Part shown: in pieces, positions 1 through 8,603 of the stretch
Numbering within the stretch: the stretch's first letter is position 1
Layout: each line of letters starts with the position of its first letter
Source of the DNA: Oscillibacter hominis
Lineage (GTDB): Bacteria; Bacillota; Clostridia; Oscillospirales; Oscillospiraceae
Assembly: GCF_014334055.1 (NCBI RefSeq)
Contig: NZ_CP060490.1
Span: forward strand, 496,001-560,000
Reading direction: 5' to 3'
Length of the DNA stretch: 64,000 nt
Program-made: the position numbers and the translations under genes
Notes under the pieces: generated by a model
Told to the model about the DNA's origin: nothing
The model's database searches: none
Seen by the model: only the letters and a program-made list of their open reading frames with translations

Positions 1-286
1 TCATCTCGGAGGCTCCGGCGGCGTGGAGGTTCACCATGTCCACGTCCAAGCGGCTGAGCACGGCCATGGCCCGGCGCACCGTGTTGGGGATATCATGAAG
101 CTTTAGATCCAGAAAAATCCGATGGCCCCGGGCCTTGATCTCCCGGACCATGTCCGGCCCCTCGGCGTAAAAGAGCTCCATGCCGATCTTCACAAAGGGC
201 TTTTCCCCGGCGGGGAACTGATCCAGAAACGCAAGGGCCTCCTTACGGCCGGGGAAGTCCAGGGCAATGATAACATCCTTCTGCAT
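1..286 (-). CDS. pyrF: Orotidine 5'-phosphate decarboxylase, 3' part outside window
   Basis: Last gene visible in the pyrimidine operon; it converts OMP to UMP. The first 95 residues are present, beginning [13 protein letters not shown] (the first beta strand with the phosphate-barrel Asp) and containing [10 protein letters not shown] and [14 protein letters not shown]. The [10 protein letters not shown] stretch carries the catalytic Asp-Lys-Asp motif of the OMP decarboxylase family. The gene starts at ATG 284-286, 30 bases after the pyrD stop, so it is probably translated from the same mRNA. The C-terminal half lies beyond base 1. Identification is firm despite the truncation. Confidence 0.93.
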   Translation of the reverse strand, partial: MQKDVIIALDFPGRKEALAFLDQFPAGEKPFVKIGMELFYAEGPDMVREIKARGHRIFLDLKLHDIPNTVRRAMAVLSRLDVDMVNLHAAGASEM

Positions 287-316
287 GGCAAAAACACCTT
301 TCTCTCTTGTTTAAAT

Positions 317-1228
317 TCAGTGGGCGCCGCCGGTCAGAGCGCGGATGTGGGAGACGCCGAGCCGTTCGCAGACACCGCCCAGTTCCTCCACGATCTTTTT
401 GCAGGCCATAGGGTCCCGCAGGTTGGCCGCGCCCACCTCCACAGCGGTGGCGCCGGCAAGCATCAGCTCGCACACATCCTCGGCGCAGCTGACGCCGCCC
501 ATGCCGATGATGGGGATGGACACCGCCTCATAGACCTCGTAGACCATCCGCACTGCCACAGGGAGCAGCGCGGGGCCGGAGAGGCCGCCGGTTTTGTTGG
601 CCAGCAGGGGCTTGCGGCGCTTTAAGTCGATCCGCATGCCAAGCAGGGTGTTGATGAGGCTGACCCCGTCGGCCCCCGCATCCTCGCAGGCCCTGGCGAT
701 CTCCGCAATGTCGGTCACGTTGGGGCTCAGCTTCATGAATACCGGCTTGTGGGTCACGTCCTTGACAGCCGCCGTGACCTCAGCGGCGCTCTTGGGGTCG
801 GAGCCGAAGTTCTTTCCTCCGCAGTGGAGGTTGGGGCAGCTGATGTTCACCTCAATGATGCCCACCTGAGGGCACTGGTCGATCTTGCGGCAGTTTTCCA
901 CGTATTCCTCCACGGAGAAGCCGCCGATGTTGGCGATCAGCGGGCCGTGAAACAGCTCTGCCATATTGGGCAGCTCCTGGGCGATCACCGCGTCGATGCC
1001 GGGGTTTTGAAGACCAACCGCGTTGAGCATGCCGGAGGGTGTCTCGGCGATGCGGGGCGTGGGGTTTCCGAACCGGGGATCAGCGGTGGTGCCCTTGAAG
1101 GAAAAGCTGCCAAGGAGGTTCAGATCATAGCACTCGGCAAACTCCCGGCCGTAGCCGAAGGTGCCGGAGGCGGGAATGACGGGGTTTTTCAGCGAAACGC
1201 CGGCAAGGGAGACGCTCAGATCTACCAT
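317..1228 (-). CDS. pyrD: Dihydroorotate dehydrogenase B, catalytic subunit
   Basis: 303 residues; oxidises dihydroorotate to orotate with FMN, passing electrons to PyrK and NAD+. The family signature is clear: [13 protein letters not shown] near the N-terminus, the NISCPN motif with the catalytic Cys of class 1B enzymes, and IIGMGGVS plus a [11 protein letters not shown] phosphate-binding stretch near the C-terminus. Cytosolic. It starts at ATG 1228 with a TAAGGAGG site and overlaps the end of pyrK by 7 bases, indicating translational coupling of the two subunits of the heterotetramer. Confidence 0.95.
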   Translation of the reverse strand: MVDLSVSLAGVSLKNPVIPASGTFGYGREFAECYDLNLLGSFSFKGTTADPRFGNPTPRIAETPSGMLNAVGLQNPGIDAVIAQELPNMAELFHGPLIANIGGFSVEEYVENCRKIDQCPQVGIIEVNISCPNLHCGGKNFGSDPKSAAEVTAAVKDVTHKPVFMKLSPNVTDIAEIARACEDAGADGVSLINTLLGMRIDLKRRKPLLANKTGGLSGPALLPVAVRMVYEVYEAVSIPIIGMGGVSCAEDVCELMLAGATAVEVGAANLRDPMACKKIVEELGGVCERLGVSHIRALTGGAH

Positions 1229-1956
1229 ACGATCTCCTCCTTACTTAGGACGGGGCCGTCCTTGCAGATGCGCTTGGAGCCATACCTGGTCTTACAGGTG
1301 CAGCCCATGCAGGCGCCGAAGCCGCAGCCCATCCGCTCTTCAAAGCTGAACTGTCCGCCCGTCAGCTGCTCACAGCCCCAGACTGCCTTGAGCATGGGTT
1401 CCGGGCCGCAGACAAAACCGTAGTCGCAGCCGGTTTGGGGCAGCAGGTCCGTCACCAGGCCCTTGCGGCCCAGGGAACCGTCCACCGTGGCCAGGGAAAT
1501 CTGGCAGCCTAACTCCGCAAATTCCTTCAGATAGAAGGTGTCGTCCCCCGAGTTGAACCCCAGGGCGACGGCGGGGGCGTTCCCTGCCTTTGCCATGCGC
1601 TTTGCAAGGCCGTAGAGGGGCGCGCTGCCGATGCCGCCGCCCACCAGCACGCTCTTTCCCGCGGAGCGGGAGATGTCAAAGCCGTTGCCAAGGCCCATCA
1701 GGGTATCAAAAGACGTGCCCACCTCGGATCGGCACAGCTGCTGTGTGCCCTTGCCGGCCACCCGGACCAGGAGGAGCAGAATATCCTTGTCCCAGTCGCA
1801 CACGGAGATGGGGCGGCGGAGGAACCGGCCCTCCAACAGCAGATTGACGAACTGGCCCGGCGCTGTGATGGCGGAGGTGTCCCCGGCCAGGGCCAGCTCC
1901 CACACGTCCCGATTCAGCTGTTTTTTGTGAATGAGGGTCAAAGGCGTCTGGATCAC
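1222..1956 (-). CDS. pyrK: Dihydroorotate dehydrogenase B, electron transfer subunit
   Basis: 244 residues; iron-sulfur flavoprotein that lets class 1B PyrD use NAD+. N-terminal FAD-binding barrel ([10 protein letters not shown]), a nucleotide-binding part ([15 protein letters not shown]), and a C-terminal [2Fe-2S] cluster site with four Cys in the pattern [12 protein letters not shown]...C. It starts with GTG at 1956, four bases inside the end of pyrC (GTGA overlap), with GGGAGGA upstream. Typical size for PyrK. Confidence 0.94.
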   Translation of the reverse strand: MIQTPLTLIHKKQLNRDVWELALAGDTSAITAPGQFVNLLLEGRFLRRPISVCDWDKDILLLLVRVAGKGTQQLCRSEVGTSFDTLMGLGNGFDISRSAGKSVLVGGGIGSAPLYGLAKRMAKAGNAPAVALGFNSGDDTFYLKEFAELGCQISLATVDGSLGRKGLVTDLLPQTGCDYGFVCGPEPMLKAVWGCEQLTGGQFSFEERMGCGFGACMGCTCKTRYGSKRICKDGPVLSKEEIVW

Positions 1957-3215
1957 AGCTGGTTCCTCCCGTCGTATACGATTTTCCCGCCGCAGATGGT
2001 CATTTCCACCGCCGCGCTGACCTGCCGGCCTTCAAAGGGCGTGGCGCGGCCCAGGGAGCGGAAGCGGCGGCTGTCGATGGCATGGGGGGCGTTCAGGTTC
2101 AAAACGGTCAGATCGGCGGCGCTGCCGGGCTTCAAATCCACCTCCGGCAGTCCGAAAATACGCCGGGGAGCGGCGGTCATCTTGTCGATGAGCTGTTCCA
2201 GCTTCATCACGCCCGTCTCCACCAGGGCGCTGTAGAGCACAGGGAAGGCGGTCTCCAGCCCCACGATGCCCATGGCGCTTCCCCGCAGCCCCCTGGACTT
2301 CTCCTCCGCGCTGTGGGGGGCATGGTCCGTGGCGATGCAGTCAATGGTGCCGTCCAGGAGGCCCTGGCGCAGCGCCTCCCGGTCGGCGGCGGAACGCAGG
2401 GGCGGGTTCATCTTGAACCGGCCCTCATCCTGCAAATCGTCCTCGCACAGCACCAGGTAGTGAGGCGCCGTCTCACAGGTGACGGGCAGCCCCTCCGCCT
2501 TGGCCCGGCGGATGAGCTCCACTGACTCTTTGGTGGAGATGTGGCACACGTGGTAGCGGCAGTTTGTCCTGCGCACGAGGCCGATGTCCCGCTCCACCTG
2601 GCGCCATTCGCTCTCCGACGAGATGCCGGGAAAGCCGTGCTCCCGAGCCCAGCGCCCGTCGTGGATGCAGCCGCCCCGGAGCAGGCTGTTGACCTCACAG
2701 TGGGCCACGATGGGCTTGTCCAGGGATTTGGCGCAGCGCATGGCCGCCTCCATCCGCTCGTCGGACTGCACGCCCCGGCCGTCGTCGGAAAAGGCTACCA
2801 CATAGGGCGCCATGTCCTCCATGTCCGACAGCTCTTCGCCCTGCTGGCCCCGGGTGATGGCGCCATAGGGGACCACATGGATGGCGGCGCCGCGTTCGAT
2901 GGCGCTCAGCTCCCTGCGCAGATTGGCCAGGGAGTCCGGCACAGGGTCTAAGTTGGGCATGGGGCACACGGTGGTGTAGCCGCCCGCCGCGGCTGCCGCT
3001 GACCCGGTGGAAATGGTCTCCTTATAAGAAAAACCAGGCTCCCGAAGATGAACGTGTACATCAACGAAACCTGGAACAAGGAACCGGTCATTCAGTTGAA
3101 GGACTTCCTCCCCGCTGCCGGAAACAGAAACAATACGGCCGTGGGAAATGGCAATGTCCAAAGGATGAAAAGAGGAGCCGGAATATACGTTTGCGCCCTT
3201 CAGGGTGAGTCCCAT
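1953..3215 (-). CDS. pyrC: Dihydroorotase
   Basis: 420 residues; first gene of the operon, cyclises carbamoyl aspartate to dihydroorotate. Amidohydrolase features are visible: the metal-binding DVHVHLREPG motif, metal-ligand His in VAHCE and YHVCHIST, and the CIATDHAPHS catalytic Asp loop. Class I (long) dihydroorotase. ATG 3215 has an AGGAGG site 7 bases upstream and lies about 27 nt downstream of the predicted transcription start, which leaves no room for a PyrR-type attenuator. Confidence 0.95.
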   Translation of the reverse strand: MGLTLKGANVYSGSSFHPLDIAISHGRIVSVSGSGEEVLQLNDRFLVPGFVDVHVHLREPGFSYKETISTGSAAAAAGGYTTVCPMPNLDPVPDSLANLRRELSAIERGAAIHVVPYGAITRGQQGEELSDMEDMAPYVVAFSDDGRGVQSDERMEAAMRCAKSLDKPIVAHCEVNSLLRGGCIHDGRWAREHGFPGISSESEWRQVERDIGLVRRTNCRYHVCHISTKESVELIRRAKAEGLPVTCETAPHYLVLCEDDLQDEGRFKMNPPLRSAADREALRQGLLDGTIDCIATDHAPHSAEEKSRGLRGSAMGIVGLETAFPVLYSALVETGVMKLEQLIDKMTAAPRRIFGLPEVDLKPGSAADLTVLNLNAPHAIDSRRFRSLGRATPFEGRQVSAAVEMTICGGKIVYDGRNQL

Positions 3216-3248
3216 TTTTGCACCTCCTGAGATTTTTTCTAAATCTAA

Positions 3249-3277
3249 ATTCTAACGGATAGGAGGTGTGTTGTCAA
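3249..3277 (-). promoter_or_regulatory. Sigma-A promoter of the pyr operon
   Basis: On the minus strand TTGACA (3277-3272), 17 bases, TAGAAT (3254-3249). Position and spacing are close to consensus. The start would fall near 3242, giving a leader of only about 27 nt. Confidence 0.75.
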
Positions 3278-3343
3278 CTGAAACTTTTGCCAAAGTATAA
3301 AAAGTTTTCCTGGTCCGAGACGGCGCGGCCGTGGCCGCGTCCG

Positions 3344-3988
3344 TCACGGCATGGGATAGGGCGGCCTGCCCGTCAGGTAGGCTGCCATGCGGGCAGACAC
3401 GGCGGGCCAGTTGACCAGCATAAACCAATTGTCGAAGTATTCGCCCCTTCGGTTTTGGTACTGTAAGTAGTAGGCGTGTTCCCAAAGGTCTGTGCACAGC
3501 AGCGGGAACAGGGGCAGGGGCGTATCCTGGTTGGGCGTCTTCACCAGGCTGAGCTGCGCGTCCGCGTTGACACAAAGCCAGACATAGCCGGAGCCGAACA
3601 CATCGGCCGCCGCCTTTTTCATGGCCGCGCGGAAGGGTTCAAATCCGCTGAAGCTGCGGACGATGGACCCGCCCAGCAGCTCATCGGGACTGGAGATCGG
3701 CAGGGGCGCAAGCATGTTGAAATACAGCTCGTGGTTATAGACCCCTCCCGCGTTTTTGCGCACTCCCTGGCGGATGGTGTCGGGCAGGGATTCCCAGTCC
3801 ATGATGAGCTTGGCCAGCGGCCAGTTGTGGTAGGCGGGATAGGGGGTCAGCAGTCGGTTCAAGTTGTCCACGTATGCGGCAAAGTGGCGGTCATGGTGGA
3901 AGGCCAGGGTCCGGGAGTCCAGATGGGGGACCAGCGCGTCGTAAGCATAGGGAAGGGGAGGAAGAGAAAAGGGATAGTGTCGGTTCAT
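3344..3988 (-). CDS. sodA: Fe/Mn-family superoxide dismutase
   Basis: 214 residues; dismutates superoxide to O2 and H2O2. Metal ligands of the Fe/Mn family are in place: His31 in FHHDRHF, His in YNHELYF, and Asp/His in DLWEHAYYLQYQNRRGEYF; the FGSGYVWL and LVNWPAV stretches are typical. It is slightly divergent (the usual NNXWNH reads GGVYNH), so metal preference cannot be told. The start at 3988 has AAGGAGG 6 bases upstream. Monocistronic and divergent from guaB. A sod fold without activity is possible but less likely because all four ligands remain. Confidence 0.88.
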   Translation of the reverse strand: MNRHYPFSLPPLPYAYDALVPHLDSRTLAFHHDRHFAAYVDNLNRLLTPYPAYHNWPLAKLIMDWESLPDTIRQGVRKNAGGVYNHELYFNMLAPLPISSPDELLGGSIVRSFSGFEPFRAAMKKAAADVFGSGYVWLCVNADAQLSLVKTPNQDTPLPLFPLLCTDLWEHAYYLQYQNRRGEYFDNWFMLVNWPAVSARMAAYLTGRPPYPMP

Positions 3989-4126
3989 AATCAGCCTCCT
4001 TATGGTTTGTTATCAGTTTATGCGCGCTTGGGCAGAATAGGACTCAGGAAGAACCCCAATTCTCCGGTGATGCGATAAGCAACCAAGCGAACATGAGGCC
4101 AATATCCGGAACATCGGGTGAATAGG

Positions 4127-4154
4127 TTGATTTTGACCGCTGTTGTGCTATACT
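4127..4154 (+). promoter_or_regulatory. Sigma-A promoter of guaB
   Basis: TTGATT (4127-4132), 16 bases, TATACT (4149-4154). It implies a leader of about 50 nt before the AAAGGAG site and ATG 4214. Confidence 0.55.
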
Positions 4155-4213
4155 GACTCATAAAATCCTGGCCGGAGCCGACTGCTTCGGACGATACAAA
4201 AGGAGTGCGTGCC

Positions 4214-5716
4214 ATGGCTTACTACTATCCGGAACCGTCCCATACCTTCAGTGAATACCTGCTGATCCCCGGCTATTCGGACGCGGAGTGTATCCCATCC
4301 AACGTGTCGCTGCGGACGCCGTTGGTGAAATACCGCCGGGGGGAAGAGCCGCCGCTGTCCATGAACATCCCCCTGGTCTCCGCTGTCATGCAGTCCGTCT
4401 CTGACGACCGCATGGCCATCGCCCTGGCCCGGGAGGGCGGCGTCTCCTTCCTCTACGGCTCCCAGCCCATCGGCCAGCAGGCGGAGATGGTCCGCCGGGT
4501 CAAGCGCTATAAGGCGGGGTTTGTGCCGTCCGACTCCAACATCCGCCCGGATCAGACCCTGCGGGACATCCTGAATCTGAAGGAGCGGCTGGGCCATTCC
4601 ACCATCGCCGTCACCGACGACGGCACCGGCACCGGAAAGCTCCTGGGCCTGGTGACCAGCCGGGACTACCGGGTCAGCCGCATGAGCGGCGAGGAGCGGG
4701 TTTCGGAGTTCATGACGCCCATGGAAAAGCTGATTACCGCGCCGGAGGGCACCTCATTGAAGGACGCCAACGACATCATCTGGGACCATAAGCTCAACGC
4801 CCTGCCCATTGTCACCGGGGAGGGCCGGCTCTCCTCCTTTGTCTTCCGCAAGGACTATGACCAGCACAAAGAGAACCCCAACGAGCTGCTGGACAGCCAA
4901 AAGCGGTATGTGGTGGGCGCCGGCGTGGGCACCCGGGACTATGAAGAGCGCATCCCCGCCCTGGTGGAGGCCGGGGCCGATGTGCTTTGCATCGATTCCT
5001 CTGAAGGGTTTACGCAGTGGCAGAGCAGGACCCTTGCCTGGGTGCGCGGCCGGTATGGGGATGAGGTGAAGATCGGCGCCGGAAACGTGGTGGACCGGGA
5101 CGGGTTCCGTTTCCTGGCCGAGGCCGGGGCCGACTTTGTGAAGGTGGGCATCGGCGGAGGCTCCATCTGCATTACCCGGGAGACCAAGGGCATCGGCCGG
5201 GGACAGGCTACGGCAGTCATCGAGGTGGCCCGGGCCAGGGACGAGTACTTCGAAGAGACGGGCATCTATGTCCCCGTCTGCTCCGACGGCGGCATTGTGC
5301 TGGATTACCACATCACCCTGGCTCTGGCCATGGGGTGCGACTTCTGCATGCTGGGGCGCTATTTCTCCCGCTTTGACGAGAGCCCCACGGATAAGGTGCT
5401 GGTGGGCGGCAGCTATATGAAGGAGTATTGGGGCGAGGGCAGCGCCAGGGCCCGGAACTGGCAGCGCTATGATCTGGGCGGCGACCGCAAGCTCTCCTTC
5501 GTGGAGGGTGTGGACTGCTATGTGCCCTACGCCGGGCCCCTGCACGACAACGTGACTACCACTTTGTCAAAGGTCCGCTCCACCATGTGCAACTGCGGCG
5601 CGCTGAGCATCCCGGAACTCCAGCGCAAGGCAAAGCTGACGCTGGTCTCCGCCACCTCCATCGTGGAGGGCGGTGCCCACGATGTGATCGTGAAGGATCA
5701 GAATACCAACCGCTGA
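4214..5716 (+). CDS. guaB: IMP dehydrogenase, Tritrichomonas-type
   Basis: 500 residues; oxidises IMP to XMP, the committed step to GMP. TIM barrel split by a CBS pair (about residues 105-225). The catalytic loop [15 protein letters not shown] places the nucleophile at Cys319, and the flap NWQRYD places the Arg-Tyr dyad at 418-419. These match the numbering I remember for the Tritrichomonas foetus enzyme, which this protein resembles along its whole length far more than it does classical B. subtilis-type GuaB. ATG 4214 was chosen over GTG 4205 because AAAGGAG lies 8 bases before it. Followed by a strong terminator, so it is a single-gene unit. Confidence 0.92.
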   Translation: MAYYYPEPSHTFSEYLLIPGYSDAECIPSNVSLRTPLVKYRRGEEPPLSMNIPLVSAVMQSVSDDRMAIALAREGGVSFLYGSQPIGQQAEMVRRVKRYKAGFVPSDSNIRPDQTLRDILNLKERLGHSTIAVTDDGTGTGKLLGLVTSRDYRVSRMSGEERVSEFMTPMEKLITAPEGTSLKDANDIIWDHKLNALPIVTGEGRLSSFVFRKDYDQHKENPNELLDSQKRYVVGAGVGTRDYEERIPALVEAGADVLCIDSSEGFTQWQSRTLAWVRGRYGDEVKIGAGNVVDRDGFRFLAEAGADFVKVGIGGGSICITRETKGIGRGQATAVIEVARARDEYFEETGIYVPVCSDGGIVLDYHITLALAMGCDFCMLGRYFSRFDESPTDKVLVGGSYMKEYWGEGSARARNWQRYDLGGDRKLSFVEGVDCYVPYAGPLHDNVTTTLSKVRSTMCNCGALSIPELQRKAKLTLVSATSIVEGGAHDVIVKDQNTNR

Positions 5717-5752
5717 GCAGGCGAGGGGGTTACAATTGCGCCAACCATATTC

Positions 5753-5793
5753 AAAAAAGGAGGGCCGCCACTTTTGGGACGGCCCTCCTTTTC
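5753..5793 (+). terminator. Terminator after guaB
   Basis: AAAGGAGGGCCGCC pairs with GGACGGCCCTCCTTT, followed by a T run. G+C-rich stem with short loop; A and T runs on both sides allow use on either strand. Confidence 0.85.
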
Positions 5794-5852
5794 TCATTCA
5801 GCCGCGGATTCGACGGATTTCTCGCATCAAGCAGCTTATAAATAGAAAGGAG

Positions 5853-6020
5853 TTACAGCTCGATCTTTCCATATTCTTTCTCAAACGCGGAGATGCGCAG
5901 CCGAATCATGTGTTCCAGCTCCCGGTTTTTGGTGCGCCCTTCAAATTCGGCAATATATCCAAGTTTTTCCAACAGTTCCCTGCTGACGCGCAGGGTAAAG
6001 CGGGACATAGGATCCTTCAC
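5853..6020 (-). CDS. Small ribbon-helix-helix DNA-binding protein
   Basis: 55 residues from GTG 6020 (AGAGGTG 5 bases upstream); an ATG at 6008 is an alternative. The product reads MSRFTLRVSRELLEKLGYIA..., then GRTKNRELEHMIRLRI and an acidic-basic tail. The pattern FTLRV followed by two helices and a basic NRELEHMIRLRI is that of Arc/MetJ/CopG-type ribbon-helix-helix repressors. It is divergent from the small gene at 6117, and the region between them has an 8-bp palindrome overlapping both promoters, as expected of an autoregulatory repressor. Family call is moderately sure; target is inference. Confidence 0.7.
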   Translation of the reverse strand: MKDPMSRFTLRVSRELLEKLGYIAEFEGRTKNRELEHMIRLRISAFEKEYGKIEL

Positions 6021-6041
6021 AGCATCACCTCTGACTCAATA

Positions 6042-6070
6042 TTGACATCATCATAGTGTCATGCTATGAT
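6042..6070 (+). promoter_or_regulatory. Consensus promoter of the 6117 gene
   Basis: TTGACA (6042-6047), 17 bases, TATGAT (6065-6070). A TATGAT is also present on the minus strand (6055-6050) with TTACAA 18 bases upstream, so the two divergent promoters overlap. Confidence 0.75.
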
Positions 6071-6071
6071 G
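6049..6071. promoter_or_regulatory. Palindromic operator candidate
   Basis: CATCATAG, 7 bases, CTATGATG: perfect 8-bp arms that cover the spacer and -10 of the rightward promoter and the -10 of the leftward one. A likely site for the adjacent ribbon-helix-helix protein. Confidence 0.55.
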
Positions 6072-6116
6072 TTTTGTAAGAATGACGCAGTTTTGACGCA
6101 TAGAATGGAGACGGCC

Positions 6117-6275
6117 ATGCAGGATTACCAGCAGAATTATGAGATATTATGCGCCGCGGTTTCCGATGCGGTCGAGCTGATCAGGGAGAATGAAACGGAG
6201 CGGGCCGAGGCGCTTTTGGAGCGGATTTTGGACCGGGCGCAGGACCTTTCCAAACAGATGGAAAACGACCGCTGA
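6117..6275 (+). CDS. Small helical protein of unknown function
   Basis: 52 residues, MQDYQQNYEILCAAVSDAVE... and a highly charged second helix ENETERAEALLERILDRAQDL. ATG 6117 follows GGAG by 6 bases; earlier in-frame ATGs (6066, 6105) lie within or close to the promoter. Predicted to be two amphipathic helices and probably a coiled coil; no family recognised. Its consensus promoter overlaps a palindrome next to a divergent ribbon-helix-helix gene, so it is probably repressed by that protein. Confidence 0.6.
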   Translation: MQDYQQNYEILCAAVSDAVELIRENETERAEALLERILDRAQDLSKQMENDR

Positions 6276-6296
6276 ACAGGCGGCCGTTCTTTTTTT
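6264..6296 (+). terminator. Terminator of the small gene
   Basis: A 9-bp stem with one mismatch (AACGACCGC with GCGGCCGTT), loop TGAACAG, then a run of seven T. It begins inside the last codons of the small gene. Confidence 0.7.
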
Positions 6297-6313
6297 AATG
6301 TCCGGTAAGGGTG

Positions 6314-7738
6314 CTACTTCTTGAGGCCCTTCTGGGCCGGCCCACTCAAAAGAGCGCCCTGATAGTCGAACCGGGAACCGTGGCAGGGGCAGTCCCAGCT
6401 CTTCTCCTCCGGGTTCCACTCCAGCTGGCAGCCCAGGTGGGGACAGCGGATGTCCACCGCGAAGACCTGGCCCCGGTCATCCCGGAAGACGCCTGCTTTC
6501 TTCCCATCCACTTCCACGATGGCGCCGTGGCCGGCGGGCAGGTTTTCCACGGGAATCCGTCCGGGCTCCAGCAGAAAGCGGCCCAGCCCGCCCACGGCAT
6601 GGCCCATCTCCCCGGCAAGCCTCTTCGCTGAGGCGGTGGGGCGGAACCGGTCGGGGGAAAAGACCTCCTCCTCGGCGCTGTGGCCCTGCACCAGGGAGGA
6701 GAGAATGCGTGCGGCAGTCATGGAGGAGGTCATGCCCCACTTTTGGAACCCTGTGGCCACAAACCAGTTGGGCTCCGCGGAGGAGAAGGGGCCGATATAG
6801 GGGACGCCGTCGATGGGCATACAGTCCTGGGCAGACCAGGAGGCCGCCTCCCGGCAGTGAGGCCAGTACCGCCGCGCGGCCTGGCGGAGGGCGGCGTATT
6901 GCCCGCCCTCCCGGTTTTCACCGGTGCGGTGGCTGCCGCCGCCGATGAGCAGGTACTTGTCCCAGCTGCGGAATGAGAGGCCGGGGACGCCCAGGTAGAC
7001 ATCCTGAAGGACGGCGGCCTGCTCCAGGGCCAATACATAGCTCCGCTCCTGATGCTGGCGGGCGAAATAGTAGCCCGGCACATTCACAAAGGGGAAGTGG
7101 CAGGCAAAGATGAGCTTTTCCGCCCGCACCAGCCCCTGGGGGGTGCGCACCTGATCGGAGGACACCTCCAGGACAGGCGAGTTCTCATAGATGGTCAGGC
7201 CCTGTGTAAGGGCGCCCAGGAAGCGGAGCGGGTGGAACCGGGCCTGGTCCCGGAACCCCAGGGCGTTGACGGGGAAGGGAAGTTCGGTCTCCTGGGTGAG
7301 AAAAGCGTCGATGCCCAGACGTTTGGCCGCCTCATACTCCTCCTGGAGCGGGCTGGGATCCTCCTGCGTGAACAAAAAGGCGGTGCATGGGGTGAAGTCG
7401 CAGTCTATGTGCCGTTTTCCCACCATGGAAGCATAGGCCTCAATGGAGCGGAGGTTGGCCTGGGCATACTGGCGGGCCCGTTCCTCGCCCAACTGATCCA
7501 GCAGGCGGTGGTAGATCAGCCCGTGCTGGGCCGTGATTTTAGCTGTGGTGCCTGCGGTCTGGCCACGGCCGATGCGGCCCCGCTCCAACACGACCACCCG
7601 CACTCCGGCGCGCTGCAAAAGACAGGCTGTGAGGAGCCCGGCCATGCCGCCGCCAATGACGGCGGCCTCGGCGTGGACCTCTCCTGTCAGGGCGGGGAAG
7701 GAGGGGAGCGACGAGGTCTGTTCCCAGAGAGATGACAT
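6314..7738 (-). CDS. FAD-dependent oxidoreductase with C-terminal Rieske domain
   Basis: 474 residues. N-terminal Rossmann FAD site (AAVIGGGMAGLLTACLLQRAG, then VVVLERGRIGRGQTAGTTAK), a DAO-like middle, and at about residues 395-474 a Rieske [2Fe-2S] domain with CPHLGC and CPCHGSRF supplying two Cys-His pairs. This matches the YhfW/DadA-Rieske type found in many Firmicutes; the substrate is not known. ATG 7738 follows AAAGGAGG by 9 bases; an upstream in-frame ATG at 7777 has no ribosome site. It lies divergent from Mn catalase, suggesting a redox-stress or spore-related context. Confidence 0.88.
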   Translation of the reverse strand: MSSLWEQTSSLPSFPALTGEVHAEAAVIGGGMAGLLTACLLQRAGVRVVVLERGRIGRGQTAGTTAKITAQHGLIYHRLLDQLGEERARQYAQANLRSIEAYASMVGKRHIDCDFTPCTAFLFTQEDPSPLQEEYEAAKRLGIDAFLTQETELPFPVNALGFRDQARFHPLRFLGALTQGLTIYENSPVLEVSSDQVRTPQGLVRAEKLIFACHFPFVNVPGYYFARQHQERSYVLALEQAAVLQDVYLGVPGLSFRSWDKYLLIGGGSHRTGENREGGQYAALRQAARRYWPHCREAASWSAQDCMPIDGVPYIGPFSSAEPNWFVATGFQKWGMTSSMTAARILSSLVQGHSAEEEVFSPDRFRPTASAKRLAGEMGHAVGGLGRFLLEPGRIPVENLPAGHGAIVEVDGKKAGVFRDDRGQVFAVDIRCPHLGCQLEWNPEEKSWDCPCHGSRFDYQGALLSGPAQKGLKK

Positions 7739-7836
7739 TGAAAAACGCCTCCTTTTTTTGTAGTTTGTCCCTCCCACGCCGTATCATCCACAGCAGGCGG
7801 GAGAAACTACGGATACAATGAAAAAGGAGGAGCGCT

Positions 7837-8514
7837 ATGTTCAAACATGAAAAACTGCTGTTTCACCCCGTGCAGGTGGAACAGCCCAACCCCCAGTATG
7901 CCGCGCTGCTGCAGGAGCAGTTAGGCGGTGGAAACGGCGAGCTGAAAGCGGCCATGCAGTATATGTCCCAGAGCTTCCGCATTAAGGACCCGGCCATCAA
8001 GGACTTGTTCATGGATATTGCCGCGGAGGAGCTGAGCCACATGGAGATGGTGGCCACCACCATCAATCTGCTCAACGGCCACGACGTGGACTATGAGAAG
8101 GTGGGCGCGGGAGAGGTGGAGACCCACGTGCTTCTGGGCCTGAACCCCGGCCTGATCAACGCCTCCGGCTATTCCTGGACCGCGGACTATGTCACCGTCA
8201 CCGGCGACCTCTGCGCGGACCTTTTGTCCAACATTGCCTCGGAGCAGCGGGCCAAGGTGGTGTACGAATACCTGTACCGCCAGATCAAGGACAAGAAGGT
8301 GCAGGAGACCATCGACTTCCTGCTCAACCGGGAAGAGGCCCACAACGCCATGTTCCGGGAGGCCTTCAACCGGGTGCAGGACACCGGCTCCAACAAGGAT
8401 TTTGGCGTGACAAAGGATTCCCGCATTTATTTTGACCTGTCCACCCCTTCGCCCAAAAACGGCTTTGGGGACACAAAAGCCGACGCGCCCAGCTTCAACA
8501 ACCCCAACAAGTAA
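7837..8514 (+). CDS. Manganese catalase, CotJC type
   Basis: 225 residues; di-manganese catalase-like ferritin fold, size and sequence close to spore coat CotJC. Four-helix metal ligands can be seen: Glu in GELKAAMQY, EELSHMEM, SEQRAKVVYEY and EEAHNAMF. In spore formers such proteins are made in the mother cell and sit in the coat. The start at 7837 follows AAAAAGGAGGAG. Just upstream GATACAAT resembles a sigma-E -10 but I see no matching -35, so mother-cell control is only suggested. Ends with a strong terminator. Confidence 0.9.
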   Translation: MFKHEKLLFHPVQVEQPNPQYAALLQEQLGGGNGELKAAMQYMSQSFRIKDPAIKDLFMDIAAEELSHMEMVATTINLLNGHDVDYEKVGAGEVETHVLLGLNPGLINASGYSWTADYVTVTGDLCADLLSNIASEQRAKVVYEYLYRQIKDKKVQETIDFLLNREEAHNAMFREAFNRVQDTGSNKDFGVTKDSRIYFDLSTPSPKNGFGDTKADAPSFNNPNK

Positions 8515-8515
8515 G

Positions 8516-8555
8516 AAAAAGCCGGACAGCCCTTAGAAAGGGCTGTCCGGCTTTT
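8516..8555 (+). terminator. Terminator after Mn catalase
   Basis: 12-bp perfect stem GCCGGACAGCCC with GGGCTGTCCGGC, loop of 7, flanked by A5 and T4. Confidence 0.88.
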
Positions 8556-8570
8556 CTCCATGCATAAAAC

Positions 8571-8598
8571 AAGCGGGACGGAGTATCCGTCCCGCTTT
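8571..8598 (-). terminator. Terminator after the phosphohexomutase gene
   Basis: AAGCGGGACGGA with TCCGTCCCGCTT, 3-nt loop; on the minus strand it is followed by GTTTTATG. It ends the long minus-strand series. Confidence 0.7.
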
Positions 8599-8603
8599 GT
8601 CCC

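Noticed and set aside
3216..3343. PyrR attenuator in the pyr leader
   Set aside because: The promoter at 3249-3277 leaves only about 27 nt before pyrC; no terminator/antiterminator pair.
7790..7819. Sigma-E promoter of Mn catalase
   Set aside because: GATACAAT resembles the -10, but no -35 is found 14 bases upstream.
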